This document shows, piece by piece, positions 7,954 through 18,263 of a stretch of DNA of 64,000 nt. Position 1 is the first letter of the stretch. Every line of letters starts with the position of its first letter. The notes below the pieces were generated by a model that was given only the letters and a program-made list of their open reading frames with translations, had not been told where the DNA came from and made no database searches. A program made the translations under genes and the position numbers. The stretch spans positions 1-64,000 of the forward strand of contig NZ_BCRO01000027.1 in NCBI RefSeq assembly GCF_001552635.1, given 5' to 3'. Source of the stretch: Actinomadura hibisca NBRC 15177 (GTDB lineage: Bacteria > Actinomycetota > Actinomycetes > Streptosporangiales > Streptosporangiaceae).

Positions 7954-8984
7954 GCGGCCGGACCCGCACGGCACGAACGCTCGCGCTGACGGCGGCGGTC
8001 CTGGTGGCCGCCGCCGCGGCGGCCCCCGGCGCGGCGGCCATCGACCACTCCAAGGGGCACCCCGGCTACTGCAAGACCGACACCGGCGTCACGGTCGTCG
8101 TGGACTTCCAGCAGCTCGGCGGCACCACGATCGTGCGCTGCAACCCGCAGGGCACCCGGGGCACCGGCCTGGACGCGCTCAAGGGCGCGGGGTTCCAGAT
8201 CGCGGGCGTGCAGCGCTGGGGCGAGGCGTTCATCTGCCGGATCGAGAACCGGCCGTCGGCCGTCGAGAAGATCCCGGTGAAGGGGAACGAGGGGTACCGC
8301 GAGGCGTGCGTGGACACCCCGCCCGCCGCCGGGTACTGGTCGTACTGGCACGCGGGCAACAACTGCGCCTGGAACTACAGCCAGTGGGGCGTGAAGAACC
8401 GCGACTTCGTCCCCGGCGGGTTCGAGGGCTGGTCGTTCTCGCTGAACGCCACCGCCGACAGCAACCCCCGGCCGCGCATCGCGGCGGTGCGCCCCGGCAC
8501 CGGCGGGAGGGCCTGCAATGCCCGCGCCGAGCCGAAGCCCACCACCAACGACCCCAACGCCAGGCAGCCCGGCTCCGGCGGTGGCAACGGCGGAACCGGT
8601 TCCGGCGGCGACAACGGCTCCGGGACGGACGGCGGCTCGGGCACAGACGGCGGCTCGAACAACGGCTCGGGCAACGGGACCGGCAACGGCGGCCAAGGCT
8701 CGACGACCGACCCCGCCACCCAGCCGAGCGACGGCCCCGTCCAGCGCCCCGGCGCGCTGCCCCCGCCCCGCCCCCGCAACGCGGGCGCGCAGCAGGCCGC
8801 CGACGACCCGTCCCGCAACGTCGCCTTCACCGGCGGCGAGAACGCCCGCGACGTCAACGACGTCGTCCGCGAGCAGTCCGGTGCCAGCGACCTCGCCCCA
8901 TGGGTCGCCGCCGGCGCCGTCGTGCTGCTGGCGGCGGGCACCACCGTGGCCGCGCTGCGCCGACGCCGCGCGAGGCGCGCCTGA
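7950..8984 (+). CDS. Surface-anchored DUF4430-like (transcobalamin beta domain-like) protein
   Basis: This 344-residue paralog of the preceding protein starts at GTG 7950, overlapping the upstream TGA by four bases. After a signal peptide (to about residue 31) the beta domain repeats the same signature: GVTVVVDFQQLGG, TGLDALKGAGFQIAGVQRWG, FICRIENRPS, AGYWSYWHAGNN and GGFEGWSFSLNATA. A Gly/Asn/Ser-rich linker (about 200-260) and a Pro-rich segment lead to one C-terminal membrane helix (about 314-336) followed by RRRRARRA, so the domain is displayed on a flexible stalk. VAFTGG precedes the helix but no LPxTG sortase motif is present. It is the third gene of the B12-controlled operon, just before the ECF transporter genes. 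Confidence 0.72.
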   Translation: MSGRTRTARTLALTAAVLVAAAAAAPGAAAIDHSKGHPGYCKTDTGVTVVVDFQQLGGTTIVRCNPQGTRGTGLDALKGAGFQIAGVQRWGEAFICRIENRPSAVEKIPVKGNEGYREACVDTPPAAGYWSYWHAGNNCAWNYSQWGVKNRDFVPGGFEGWSFSLNATADSNPRPRIAAVRPGTGGRACNARAEPKPTTNDPNARQPGSGGGNGGTGSGGDNGSGTDGGSGTDGGSNNGSGNGTGNGGQGSTTDPATQPSDGPVQRPGALPPPRPRNAGAQQAADDPSRNVAFTGGENARDVNDVVREQSGASDLAPWVAAGAVVLLAAGTTVAALRRRRARRA

Positions 8985-10131
8985 TGGGAGCGGGTTCACC
9001 ACGGGCGCGGGCCGCCGCCTACTTCCTGCCCCGCGACCTGCACCCCGGCGCGTGGTGGGTGTGGACGCTGGGCCTGGCGGTGGCGGCCAGCCGCACCACC
9101 AACCCCTGGTTGCTGCTGACGATCGTCGCGGTGGTCTGCCACGTCGTGGTCGTGCGGCGCGGCGAGGCCCCCTGGGCGATGGCGTTCCGGATCTACCTGG
9201 TGCTCGGCGCGACGATCGTGGCGCTGCGCGTCGGCTTCCGGCTCGTCTTCGGCGGGGCCGAGGGCTCGACGATCGTGTTGCGGCTGCCGGAGATCCCGCT
9301 GCCCGCCTGGGCGGCGGGCATCCGGCTGTTCGGCGACGTGTCGGCCGAGTCGCTGCTCGGCGGGCTGTACGACGGGCTGCGGCTCGCCACCATGGTGATC
9401 TGCCTGGGCGCGGGCAACGCGCTGGCCAACCCCAAGCGGCTGCTCAAGGCGATGCCGCCCGCGCTGTACGAGATCGGCACGGCCGTGACGGTGGCGCTGT
9501 CGGTGTTCCCGCAGCTCGCCGAGAGCGTGTTGCGCGTCCGCCAGGCCCGCAAGTTGCGCGGCGGGACCGGGGGCCGCCGGTTCCACGCGCTGCGCACGAT
9601 CGTCATCCCGGTGCTGGAGGACGCGCTCGACCGGTCGTTGCGGCTGGCCGCGTCGATGGACTCGCGCGGCTACGGCCGGTCCGGGACGGCGCGGCCGCGC
9701 GCCCGGTTCACCACCGGCCTGCTGATGATCGTCGGGCTGGGCGGGGTGTGCGTGGGGATCTACGCCACCCTCGACGGCTCCACCCCGCGCTTCCTGGCGC
9801 TGCCGGTGCTGCTGGCCGGGCTGGCGGTCGCGCTGGCCGGGTTCCGGCTGGCCGGGCGGCGGGTGCGCCGCACCCGGTACCGGCCCGACCGGTGGCGGGC
9901 CGCCGAGCTGGTCGTCGCGGCCAGCGGCGTCGCCGTCGCGGCGGCGCTGTTCCTGACCTCCGGCGTGGACCCGACCAACCTCAACCCGTCCCTGACGGCG
10001 CTGTCGTGGCCGCTGCTGTCGTGGCCCCCGCTGGCCGGGGTGCTGCTCGGCGTGCTGCCCGCCTTCCTGACCCCGCCTCCCGAGCCGACCGACAACGCCG
10101 ACGTCGCCGACGCCGCCGAGAAAGTGACCGC

Positions 10132-10135
<4 letters not shown>
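8984..10135 (+). CDS. ECF transporter transmembrane T component (CbiQ/EcfT family)
   Basis: This 383-residue polytopic protein is the energy-coupling membrane subunit of an ECF vitamin importer. The two short coupling motifs that contact the ATPases are visible: ARKLRGG near residue 189 and SMDSRGYGR near 224, both of the Ala-Arg-Gly type. Membrane segments flank them (about 20-60, 70-85, 240-285, 305-365). The ATG overlaps the preceding stop, and the end overlaps the ATPase gene by four bases (ATGA), so T, A and S components are made from one message. Under the cobalamin riboswitch its most likely cargo, through the S component, is cobalamin or a precursor. Confidence 0.87.
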
Positions 10136-11738
<1,603 letters not shown>

Positions 11739-11742
<4 letters not shown>

Positions 11743-12602
11743 GCACGGCGCAGGAACTCGCGACGGTGCGGAAACGCACCTGGGGCCGCGCCGACCAGGC
11801 CGTCCGGATCGGGCCGCGCTCGGCGGTCGTGCTGGCGCTGGCGTCGGCCGCCGGGCTGATGATGTTCGTGTGGCCGCTGCTGGTCCGCGTCGAGCCGCAG
11901 AGCATGCAGCACGGCCCGGACGCGCCGTTCGTGTTCATCGGCATCCTGCCGATCCTGATCATCGTGGTGCTCGCCGAGTTGTCCGAGGGCGGCATGGACT
12001 CCAAGGCGCTGGCCATGCTGGGGGTGCTGTCGGCGGTCAACGCGGCGCTGCGGCCGCTGGGCGCGGGCACGGCGGGCATCGAGACGGTGTTCTTCATGCT
12101 CGTGCTGTCGGGGCGGGTGTTCGGCGCGGGCTTCGGGTTCGTGCTGGGCTGCACGTCGCTGTTCGCGTCGGCGCTGCTGACCGCCGGGGTCGGGCCGTGG
12201 TTGCCGTTCCAGATGATGTGCTCGGCGTGGATCGGCATGGGCGCGGGGCTGCTGCCGCGCCGCGTCACCGGCAAGGCGGAGATCGCGATGCTGGTGGCGT
12301 ACGGGATCGTGGTGGCGTACGTGTTCGGGTTCCTGATGAACCTGTGGTTCTGGCCGTTCATCACCGGCGCGGAGGTGCCCTACCACGACGGCCACATCTC
12401 CTACGTGCCCGGCGATCCGGTCCTGGAGAACCTGCACCGCTTCGCGGTGTTCACGCTGCTGACCTCGACGGCGGGCTGGGACACCGGCCGCGCCATCACC
12501 AACACCGTCGCGATCCTCGTGCTGGGACCGGCCGTGCTGGCGACGCTGCGCCGGGCCGCGCGACGGGCCTCCTACGGACGCAAGCCGACCTTCGGTGAGT
12601 GA
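11739..12602 (+). CDS. ECF transporter substrate-binding S component, probably for cobalamin
   Basis: This 287-residue membrane protein has about six hydrophobic helices (residues 27-50, 63-82, 90-105, 118-150, 155-175, 185-205) and the soft Gly/Ala-rich helices typical of ECF S components (VLSGRVFGAGFGFVLGCTSLFASALL). An insertion facing outward (TGAEVPYHDGHISYVPGDP) precedes the last helices. S components bind the vitamin and topple in the membrane during uptake. Specificity cannot be read from the sequence alone. The riboswitch and the transcobalamin-like partners point to cobalamin (CbrT-like function). It is the last gene of the six-gene operon and is followed at once by a strong hairpin. 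Confidence 0.8.
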
Positions 12603-12635
12603 GGCGGGCGCGGCCGTCACCCGGCCGCGCCCGCC
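12603..12635. terminator. Bidirectional transcription terminator hairpin
   Basis: A perfect 14-bp GC stem pairs GGCGGGCGCGGCCG (12603-12616) with CGGCCGCGCCCGCC (12622-12635) around the five-base loop TCACC. It begins at the base after the S-component stop and ends five bases before the stop of the convergent minus-strand gene, so it can end transcription from both sides. There is no T tract, as is usual in actinomycetes. Confidence 0.8.
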
Positions 12636-12640
12636 GCACG

Positions 12641-14191
12641 TCACAACTTGCCGAGCGGGGTGTGCGTCGCCACCAGCACGGCCTGCGGCGTCGCGCGTCG
12701 CCACTGGTCGAGCTGGTTCTCAGGGATGCCGTTCAGCTGGGCCTCCCGCAGCGCGTCGGTGTTGTAGGCGATCGCGCCCAGGTGGTCGGTGGCCTCACCC
12801 GCGTTGCGCTTGGTGAGCTGGAGCCTGCGCACGTAGTCCGACGCCTTGGCGGCCTGCCAGACCAGACCCGACGCGCGCAGGGCCTGGCCCGCCAGCCCCG
12901 TGCTGTTGGTGTTGGACGCCTCGGTCGGGCCGGAGCCGCCGAACGACCCGTCCTTGCGCTGGATCTTGGCCAGCCACGCCGCGCCCTTGAGCGCCGCCAG
13001 TCGGGCCTTGATCGAGGGCTTGCCCGTCAGCAGCGCCTGCACGGCCATCGCGGTGGAGTCGGGGTCGAGCACGGCCTGCGGGTCGTCGTCGCATTTGGCG
13101 GTCGGGGTGCCGCCGCCGAACTGGTCGGGCGACAGCCGGAACCCGCCCGCCTTGCACTGCTGGCGGATCAGGAAGTCCACGGCCTCGGCGGGAACGCCGC
13201 CGCTGCGCGCGAGCCCGATGACGCCGAACGACTGCCCGAAGGTGTTGCTGTTGTCGATCTGGGTGCCCTGGTCCTTGAACCGGCCCTTGTCACGGCCGCT
13301 GCGGGCCATCAGGGACAGGGTCGTGGCGCGCAGGTCCCAGCCGCCGAACTTGCGCGGGTTCGCGCCGCCCGCCTGAGCGGCGACGAGCATCTTGGCGGTC
13401 GCGCCCGCGACGCGCACGCCCTCCTGGCCCCAGTCGTCGTAGGTGATGTAGCTGGCGACGCGCTTGGACAGCAGCGCGGTCGTCTTCTTGACCTGCTGAG
13501 GCTGGGTGCGGGACGCCTTCATCGCCAGCAGCGCGTCGATCGTCAGGCCCCAGTCGGTGCCGTTGAAGCCGGGCATGCCGCCGTCGGCGTCGAGCTGCCC
13601 GGCCAGCCACCTGGTGGACGCGACGGCGGCGGCCTTCTCCGGCAGCGGCTTGGTCTGCTCGACCGGCGGGATCGTGGGCGTGCCGGGGCGCAACGGCGTC
13701 ACGCGCGGCTTGGGGTTGTCCTCGATCCCCTTGTCCTTGGAGAACGACCAGCCCTCGTAGCTGCCCAGCGGCGGCTTGTAGTAGCCCGCGCCCTGGTTGC
13801 TGTACTCCCACTGGCCGCCGTTGGAGGCGTGCCAGTACGACCAGTAGGCGCTGGCCGGGGGAGTGTCGACGCACGGTTCCGTCTCCGCGCCGGGCTTGCC
13901 GTTGATGCGGCACACGAAGTGCTTGCCCCAGCGGTCGGTGCCGGTGATGACGAACCCGGCGTTCTCCAGCGCGTCGATACCGGTCGCCTGCTCGCCCGGC
14001 GCGCACCGGACCTCGGGCTCGCCGCCCAGCTCCTGGTAGTCCACCGCGACGGTGACACCGTTGCGGTCCGGGCAGTGCCCGGCGGTGCCCTTGCGGGCGG
14101 CGGTGGGCTGCGGCGCGGCCGACGCCGGGGGCGCGACCAGCGTCGCCGCCGCCACACCCGTGACGACGGCGAGCAGCACGGTTCTGCGCAT
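12641..14191 (-). CDS. Secreted fusion of DUF4430-like beta domain and alpha/alpha barrel (transcobalamin-like)
   Basis: This 516-residue exported protein has a signal peptide to about residue 26 and no membrane anchor. Residues 40-165 repeat the beta-domain signature (NGVTVAVDYQELGG, ATGIDALENAGFVITG, FVCRINGKPG, SAYWSYWHASNGGQW, GSYEGWSFSKDKG). After a Pro-rich linker, residues 185-505 form an alpha/alpha barrel matching the first barrel of the 4157-7072 protein (SQ/TRWLAGQLDADGG, WGLTIDALLAMKAS, NTNSTGLAGQALRASG, DHLGAIAYNTDALREAQ). Both halves of the transcobalamin architecture are thus on one chain, in reversed order. Its ATG has a good AGGAG site, and its leader is a second cobalamin riboswitch. 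A soluble extracellular B12-binding protein is the best inference. Confidence 0.75.
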   Translation of the reverse strand: MRRTVLLAVVTGVAAATLVAPPASAAPQPTAARKGTAGHCPDRNGVTVAVDYQELGGEPEVRCAPGEQATGIDALENAGFVITGTDRWGKHFVCRINGKPGAETEPCVDTPPASAYWSYWHASNGGQWEYSNQGAGYYKPPLGSYEGWSFSKDKGIEDNPKPRVTPLRPGTPTIPPVEQTKPLPEKAAAVASTRWLAGQLDADGGMPGFNGTDWGLTIDALLAMKASRTQPQQVKKTTALLSKRVASYITYDDWGQEGVRVAGATAKMLVAAQAGGANPRKFGGWDLRATTLSLMARSGRDKGRFKDQGTQIDNSNTFGQSFGVIGLARSGGVPAEAVDFLIRQQCKAGGFRLSPDQFGGGTPTAKCDDDPQAVLDPDSTAMAVQALLTGKPSIKARLAALKGAAWLAKIQRKDGSFGGSGPTEASNTNSTGLAGQALRASGLVWQAAKASDYVRRLQLTKRNAGEATDHLGAIAYNTDALREAQLNGIPENQLDQWRRATPQAVLVATHTPLGKL

Positions 14192-14329
14192 GCTTCGCTC
14201 CTAGTGAGAGCGGCCTGCGGAGCATGTACCGGAGGCCGCCCAGGAACGACGACGCCCCCGGCCGCGCGAAGCGGGCAGGGGGCGAGCACGGACCCGGCCG
14301 GTCCGGACTCACCCTGTAGACCTCGACAG

Positions 14330-14450
14330 ATGAGAGTCGTGCGCGCTCCGGGGCGGGCATTCCGGCTCACGGCGGCGGGGCCGCCGTCCACGGTTGCGGG
14401 TCAGCGCCGGTTTTCGACCGGCTTCCCCCGTTCCAGGAGCGGTATGAAAT
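14330..14450 (-). promoter_or_regulatory. Cobalamin (B12) riboswitch
   Basis: Read on the minus strand, the leader of the fusion-protein gene contains GGGGGAAGCCGGTCGAAAAC, then CGGCGCTGACCCGCAACCGT and later GCCGTGAGCCGGAATGCCCG. This is the same cobalamin riboswitch core as the copy at 3940-4110. An outer helix pairs CGCTCC and GGAGCG (plus coordinates 14436-14441 and 14344-14349). About 150 bases separate the core from the start codon. They include a GC-rich imperfect hairpin at 14254-14283 that could be the expression platform. Confidence 0.87.
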
Positions 14451-14456
14451 TGTGCT

Positions 14457-14476
14457 CGGCCGGACTTACCCGGCCG
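14457..14476 (-). terminator. Possible terminator of the FAD/NAD(P) protein gene
   Basis: A perfect 7-bp stem (CGGCCGG at 14457-14463 and CCGGCCG at 14470-14476) with a six-base loop lies 33 bp past the stop of the minus-strand oxidoreductase gene and just upstream of the riboswitch. It would keep readthrough from entering the B12-controlled leader. There is no T tract. Confidence 0.4.
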
Positions 14477-14508
14477 GAACGGGATGATCGTAACTCATTT
14501 CCGGCTCT

Positions 14509-15888
14509 TCATCCGGTTCTCCCGGTCCGAAGCGCCTGGGCGGTGCGGGACGCCTGGGCGGCGACGCCGGGAATGCTCGACGTGACGAACGAGCCGCCGC
14601 CGGTCAGGTCCCCGATCACGTGCACGCGCGGGTCGGCGGGGACCAGGCCGCCGGACGGGTGGAGCGTGGCCAGACCGGCGTCCACCAGGGACCTGACCAG
14701 CGGCTGCGCCGCCGTCGGGACCGCTTGCGGCGACGGGTTCACGGCGTTGATGACGATCTCCGACGCCGCGAATCGTCCGTCCACGCGCTCGATGACGAGC
14801 TGGCCCGCGTCCAGCAGCCGCATCAGGACGGACGCGTTCACCGGCACCATCGGCGAGACCACGCTGACGGCCGTGCGGAGGTGCCGCCGTAGCCGGGCAC
14901 GGTCGGATTCGGACAGCAGCCGCCAGGCGTACGGGCCGACGGTGTGGGCCGTCTGCTGGAGCACGCGGCGTCCGATCCGGGGATCGTCGATGGCCGCGAT
15001 CTGCCGCCGAAGCCGTTGCACCGGGTCCTCCGTCGCGGTGCTGAACAACTCGGCCGTGAACTCGGCGAAGTCCTCGCCCGCGTCGGCCAGCTCCGCGCGC
15101 AGTAGTCCGATCAGATCGTCGAGCGTGACGTTCCCCTGCGCCTGGTGCAGCGCCGCGACCCGTTCCACGGTCACATGCTCGGGACGCCGATCGACCGGAC
15201 GCTGCCAGACATGCGGCAGCACCCCGCTGCGTGACAGGAGCGCGATCCGCCCCCGATGCCCACGCGCGGCGAGCGACACGACGACGTCAACGGCGGTCAG
15301 GCCGCTGCCAATGATCGTCACATCGTTCCCCGTGGCAACACGGTCGAGCGTGTCGGCCAGCGGATAGGGATCGACCACGAACCCGGGCTGCCCGGCGAGA
15401 CCGTACAGATCCGGGGGAGTGCCCCCGCCCACGCACAGCGCCACATGCGTGGCCCGGTGTTCTTGCGCGTCCTGGGTGCGGACCAGAAGACCGTCCTGCG
15501 ACCGAACGACCTCGGTCACGTGGGCGGCCACGATCTCGACGAGCCATCCCCGCTCGCTCAGAACTGCCATGGCCTTCTCGGCGGTGAAGGCCAGGTAGTC
15601 GCCGTAGAGCGCGCGCGGAACCAGCGGTTTGCCCAGGAGCGGGTCAAGGTGCTCGGAGCCGCGTTCGCCGAGCCAGGCGGCGTAGTGGCCGAAGTCGCCG
15701 TGCCGGATCGACATGAGGGCGGGCGGCACGTTCACCAGCACCGAATCGAGGTCCGGGCCGTAGGGCCGTCCCCGCCACAACTGCGGTGACGGCTCGAAGA
15801 CGCGGATCGTCCCGGCCCCGTCCCCGGCGGCCAGTGCGTCCAGCAGCCCGACGGCGGCCGCGCCCCCTCCGACGATCGCGATGTCCAT
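14509..15888 (-). CDS. FAD/NAD(P)-binding protein (NAD_binding_9 type)
   Basis: This flavoprotein of about 459 residues starts with the dinucleotide-binding motif MDIAIVGGGAAAVGLLDAL. A second nucleotide-binding region follows near residue 190 (DVTIIGSGLTAVDVVVSLAARG). The pattern FEPSPQLWRGRPYGPDL and NVPPALMSI near residues 35-60 is typical of the FAD-NAD(P)-binding family PF13454, whose members are oxidoreductases of mostly unknown substrate. The C-terminal HVIGDLTGGGSFVTSSIPG matches a flavin-contact motif. ATG 15888 was chosen because a GAGAGGG ribosome site lies just upstream and the Rossmann motif starts at once. The open frame continues further upstream without any motif. It is divergent from the LuxR regulator, with an inverted repeat between them. 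Confidence 0.8.
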   Translation of the reverse strand: MDIAIVGGGAAAVGLLDALAAGDGAGTIRVFEPSPQLWRGRPYGPDLDSVLVNVPPALMSIRHGDFGHYAAWLGERGSEHLDPLLGKPLVPRALYGDYLAFTAEKAMAVLSERGWLVEIVAAHVTEVVRSQDGLLVRTQDAQEHRATHVALCVGGGTPPDLYGLAGQPGFVVDPYPLADTLDRVATGNDVTIIGSGLTAVDVVVSLAARGHRGRIALLSRSGVLPHVWQRPVDRRPEHVTVERVAALHQAQGNVTLDDLIGLLRAELADAGEDFAEFTAELFSTATEDPVQRLRRQIAAIDDPRIGRRVLQQTAHTVGPYAWRLLSESDRARLRRHLRTAVSVVSPMVPVNASVLMRLLDAGQLVIERVDGRFAASEIVINAVNPSPQAVPTAAQPLVRSLVDAGLATLHPSGGLVPADPRVHVIGDLTGGGSFVTSSIPGVAAQASRTAQALRTGRTG

Positions 15889-15975
15889 GTTCTCCCTCTC
15901 CGTAGGCGGTGCCTCGACCTTCGCCGACCCCGCGAGCGAGCCCCATCCCGCGCGTGCGGGGGATCGGACCGGAAC

Positions 15976-15996
15976 AACCCCCTCAAACGGGGGGTT
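15976..15996. promoter_or_regulatory. Inverted repeat, probable operator in divergent promoter
   Basis: AACCCCC (15976-15982) and GGGGGTT (15990-15996) form a perfect 7-bp inverted repeat with a seven-base spacer (TCAAACG). It sits between the divergent oxidoreductase and LuxR-type genes and ends 34 bp before the GGAGGA ribosome site of the regulator gene. It is a good candidate site for that regulator. Confidence 0.5.
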
Positions 15997-16042
15997 GGAG
16001 CCATGCGCGGGAACAGCCAGGCTGGCCACCGGAGGAACGGAC

Positions 16043-17179
16043 ATGACTGATCCACGTCGGCCGGTGTTGTCGGCCGCCGAACGGGCCGCCGACGCGTTCG
16101 ATCTGTTCGGCCGAGTGTCATCCGGGCTGCGCCGCCTGATGCCGTTCGACTCGGCGGTGTGGACGGCGGCCGACCCCGAGACGGGACTGATCACGGCGCC
16201 GATGCTGGTGGAGAACATGGGCGGCGGTGAGGGCTGCGCCGCCTACTGGGAGAGCGAGCTGCTGGAGGAGAACGTCGTCCCGTTCCGCGAGCTGGCCCGC
16301 GCGCCCGTACCGGCGGCCGGACTGCGCGCGGCCACCGGCGGACTGCCCGCCCGCAGCGCCCGCTTCCGGCGCCTGCTGCTCGGCCAGGGCGTGCACGACG
16401 AGCTGCGCGCCGTCCTGCGGATCGGCGACCGGCCCTGGGGCCTGGTGAGCCTGTTCCGCACCACCGGCGAGTTCGACGCGGACGAGATCGCGCTGCTCGC
16501 CGCGCTGTCCGGCCCGCTGGCGGCACGGCTGCGCGGGTTCACGCTGCCGATCGGGTCCGCGTCCCGCGCCGACCCGCCCGCGCCCGGCCTGATCCTCTTC
16601 GACGCGTCCGGCGAGGCCACCTCCATCAACGCCGAGGCCCGGCATCACCTCGCGTCGCTACCGGCGGGGCCGTCCTTCCCGTCGCCCCTCGGGCTGGAGC
16701 TGCCCATCTGGGTGATCGGCACGGCCCTCCAGGCCCGCGCCGTCACCGGCGGCCGCGACCACGGCACCGCCCGAGTGCGCATCCGGACGACCGAGGGCCG
16801 CTGGCTGGCCTGCCACGCCTCGTCCCTCACGGGCCCCGGCGGCGGGCCCGGCCCGGTGGCCCTCATCCTCGAACCGGCGGCGCCCTCCGACCTGGCGGTC
16901 CTGATCGCCGAGGCGTACGGCCTGACGTCGCGGGAACTCCAGATCACCCAGCTCGTCGCACGCGGCATGGCCACCGCCGAGATCGCCGCGACGCTGTTCA
17001 TCTCCCCGCACACGGTCCGCGACCACCTGAAGGCGGTCTTCACGAAGGTCAGCGTCACCAGCCGGGGCGAGCTGGTGGCGCGCCTGTTCACCGAGCACTA
17101 CTGGCCCGCCCTACCAGAACCGACCCAACTCCAACGCCCCGACCACCCTCCCGCCCAAGCCCGAATCCCCACCCCCTGA
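16043..17179 (+). CDS. LuxR-family transcriptional regulator with N-terminal sensor region
   Basis: This 378-residue protein has a GAF-like N-terminal region (about 30-185). The C-terminal LuxR helix-turn-helix spans about residues 295-355: LTSRELQITQLVARGMATAEIAATLFISPHTVRDHLKAVFTK, split here only by helix turns. A PAS-like segment may occupy 190-285. It is a DNA-binding regulator with an unknown signal. ATG 16043 is preceded by GGAGGA at seven bases. It is divergent from the FAD/NAD(P) protein, which is its likely target through the AACCCCC inverted repeat. The last 20 residues are Pro/Gln rich, and the CRISPR array starts about 80 bp beyond the stop. Confidence 0.87.
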   Translation: MTDPRRPVLSAAERAADAFDLFGRVSSGLRRLMPFDSAVWTAADPETGLITAPMLVENMGGGEGCAAYWESELLEENVVPFRELARAPVPAAGLRAATGGLPARSARFRRLLLGQGVHDELRAVLRIGDRPWGLVSLFRTTGEFDADEIALLAALSGPLAARLRGFTLPIGSASRADPPAPGLILFDASGEATSINAEARHHLASLPAGPSFPSPLGLELPIWVIGTALQARAVTGGRDHGTARVRIRTTEGRWLACHASSLTGPGGGPGPVALILEPAAPSDLAVLIAEAYGLTSRELQITQLVARGMATAEIAATLFISPHTVRDHLKAVFTKVSVTSRGELVARLFTEHYWPALPEPTQLQRPDHPPAQARIPTP

Positions 17180-17258
17180 CACAATGCGCCACCCTTAGAA
17201 CTCGTAACAGGTTGAGACTGGGCGGGGCTGGGCCAGCAGCAGTCCAAGGGACACAACG

Positions 17259-18263
17259 CTAGGTGCATCTGCGTGCCCGGGGAGCATCCCCCTCCGGGCG
17301 GTACCGCCAGTAGCCACAAGGGACCATCCCCGCGTGCGCGGGGAGCAGACGCGGTGCGCGAGCGCCCAGCGGCGCAACCCGGGACCATCCCCGCGTGCGC
17401 GGGGAGCAGCGGTTGACCTGCTCAACGTCCTCAACGTAGATGGGACCATCCCCGCGTGCGCGGGGAGCAGGCCTGACCCCTCTACCGAAGGAGAAAGCCA
17501 TGGGGACCATCCCCGCGTGCGCGGGGAGCAGAGATCCATGAGCTGTTCGATCGCGGCATTGACGGGACCATCCCCGCGTGCGCGGGGAGCAGAGTCGGCC
17601 GAACTCGATCGCGGGCCGCACGCTGGGACCATCCCCGCGTGCGCGGGGAGCAGCACGTCGCCACCCTCACCCTCACGCAAGGCGCGGGACCATCCCCGCG
17701 TGCGCGGGGAGCAGAACCCCGCCCCCGCCGCCTCCGCCGCCGACGGGGGACCATCCCCGCGTGCGCGGGGAGCAGCCGGTGAGCTGCCGCACGGGTCCCA
17801 GCGCTCCGGGACCATCCCCGCGTGCGCGGGGAGCAGACCAGCGGCCCGGACCCGGCCGCCAGCACGGTGGGACCATCCCCGCGTGCGCGGGGAGCAGACC
17901 GTCTGCGACCGCTGGCATGACTTCGCTCAGGGACCATCCCCGCGTGCGCGGGGAGCAGTTGGAAAGCGCGGGCGATGTCCAGCGCGTCCTGGGACCATCC
18001 CCGCGTGCGCGGGGAGCAGGCATGAGGGGCACATGGGGGTCGTCATCGCTGGGGACCATCCCCGCGTGCGCGGGGAGCAGACCCGTCCTCCGCTGGGGGA
18101 CCTTCGGTGTCGGGGACCATCCCCGCGTGCGCGGGGAGCAGCGGGACAGCCCGTCCAGGGCCCGCCCGGCAACGGGACCATCCCCGCGTGCGCGGGGAGC
18201 AGCTCGACGCCGCGTGGCGCGCCCTCCAGGAGCCGGGACCATCCCCGCGTGCGCGGGGAGCAG
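17259..18263 (-). CRISPR. Type I-E CRISPR array, 16 perfect repeats plus one degenerate
   Basis: Sixteen identical 29-bp repeats start at 17320, 17381, 17442, 17503, 17564, 17625, 17686, 17747, 17808, 17869, 17930, 17991, 18052, 18113, 18174 and 18235. The period is exactly 61 bp, so every spacer is 32 bp. A degenerate copy (about 17259-17287, with GCGTGCCCGGGGAGCA) precedes them and makes a sixteenth spacer. In the crRNA sense (minus strand) the repeat begins CTGCTCCCC and ends GATGGTCCC, with the hairpin CCCCGCGCACGCGGGG, the type I-E class of actinomycetes. The degenerate end marks the trailer, so the leader should be at the 18264 side. No cas gene lies in the window. Confidence 0.98.

Noticed and set aside
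15950..15965. CRISPR-like hairpin CCATCCCGCGCGTGCGGG upstream of the LuxR gene
   Set aside because: It resembles the array repeat but aligns only with gaps, is single and lies 1.3 kb from the array. A GC-rich chance hairpin is more likely.
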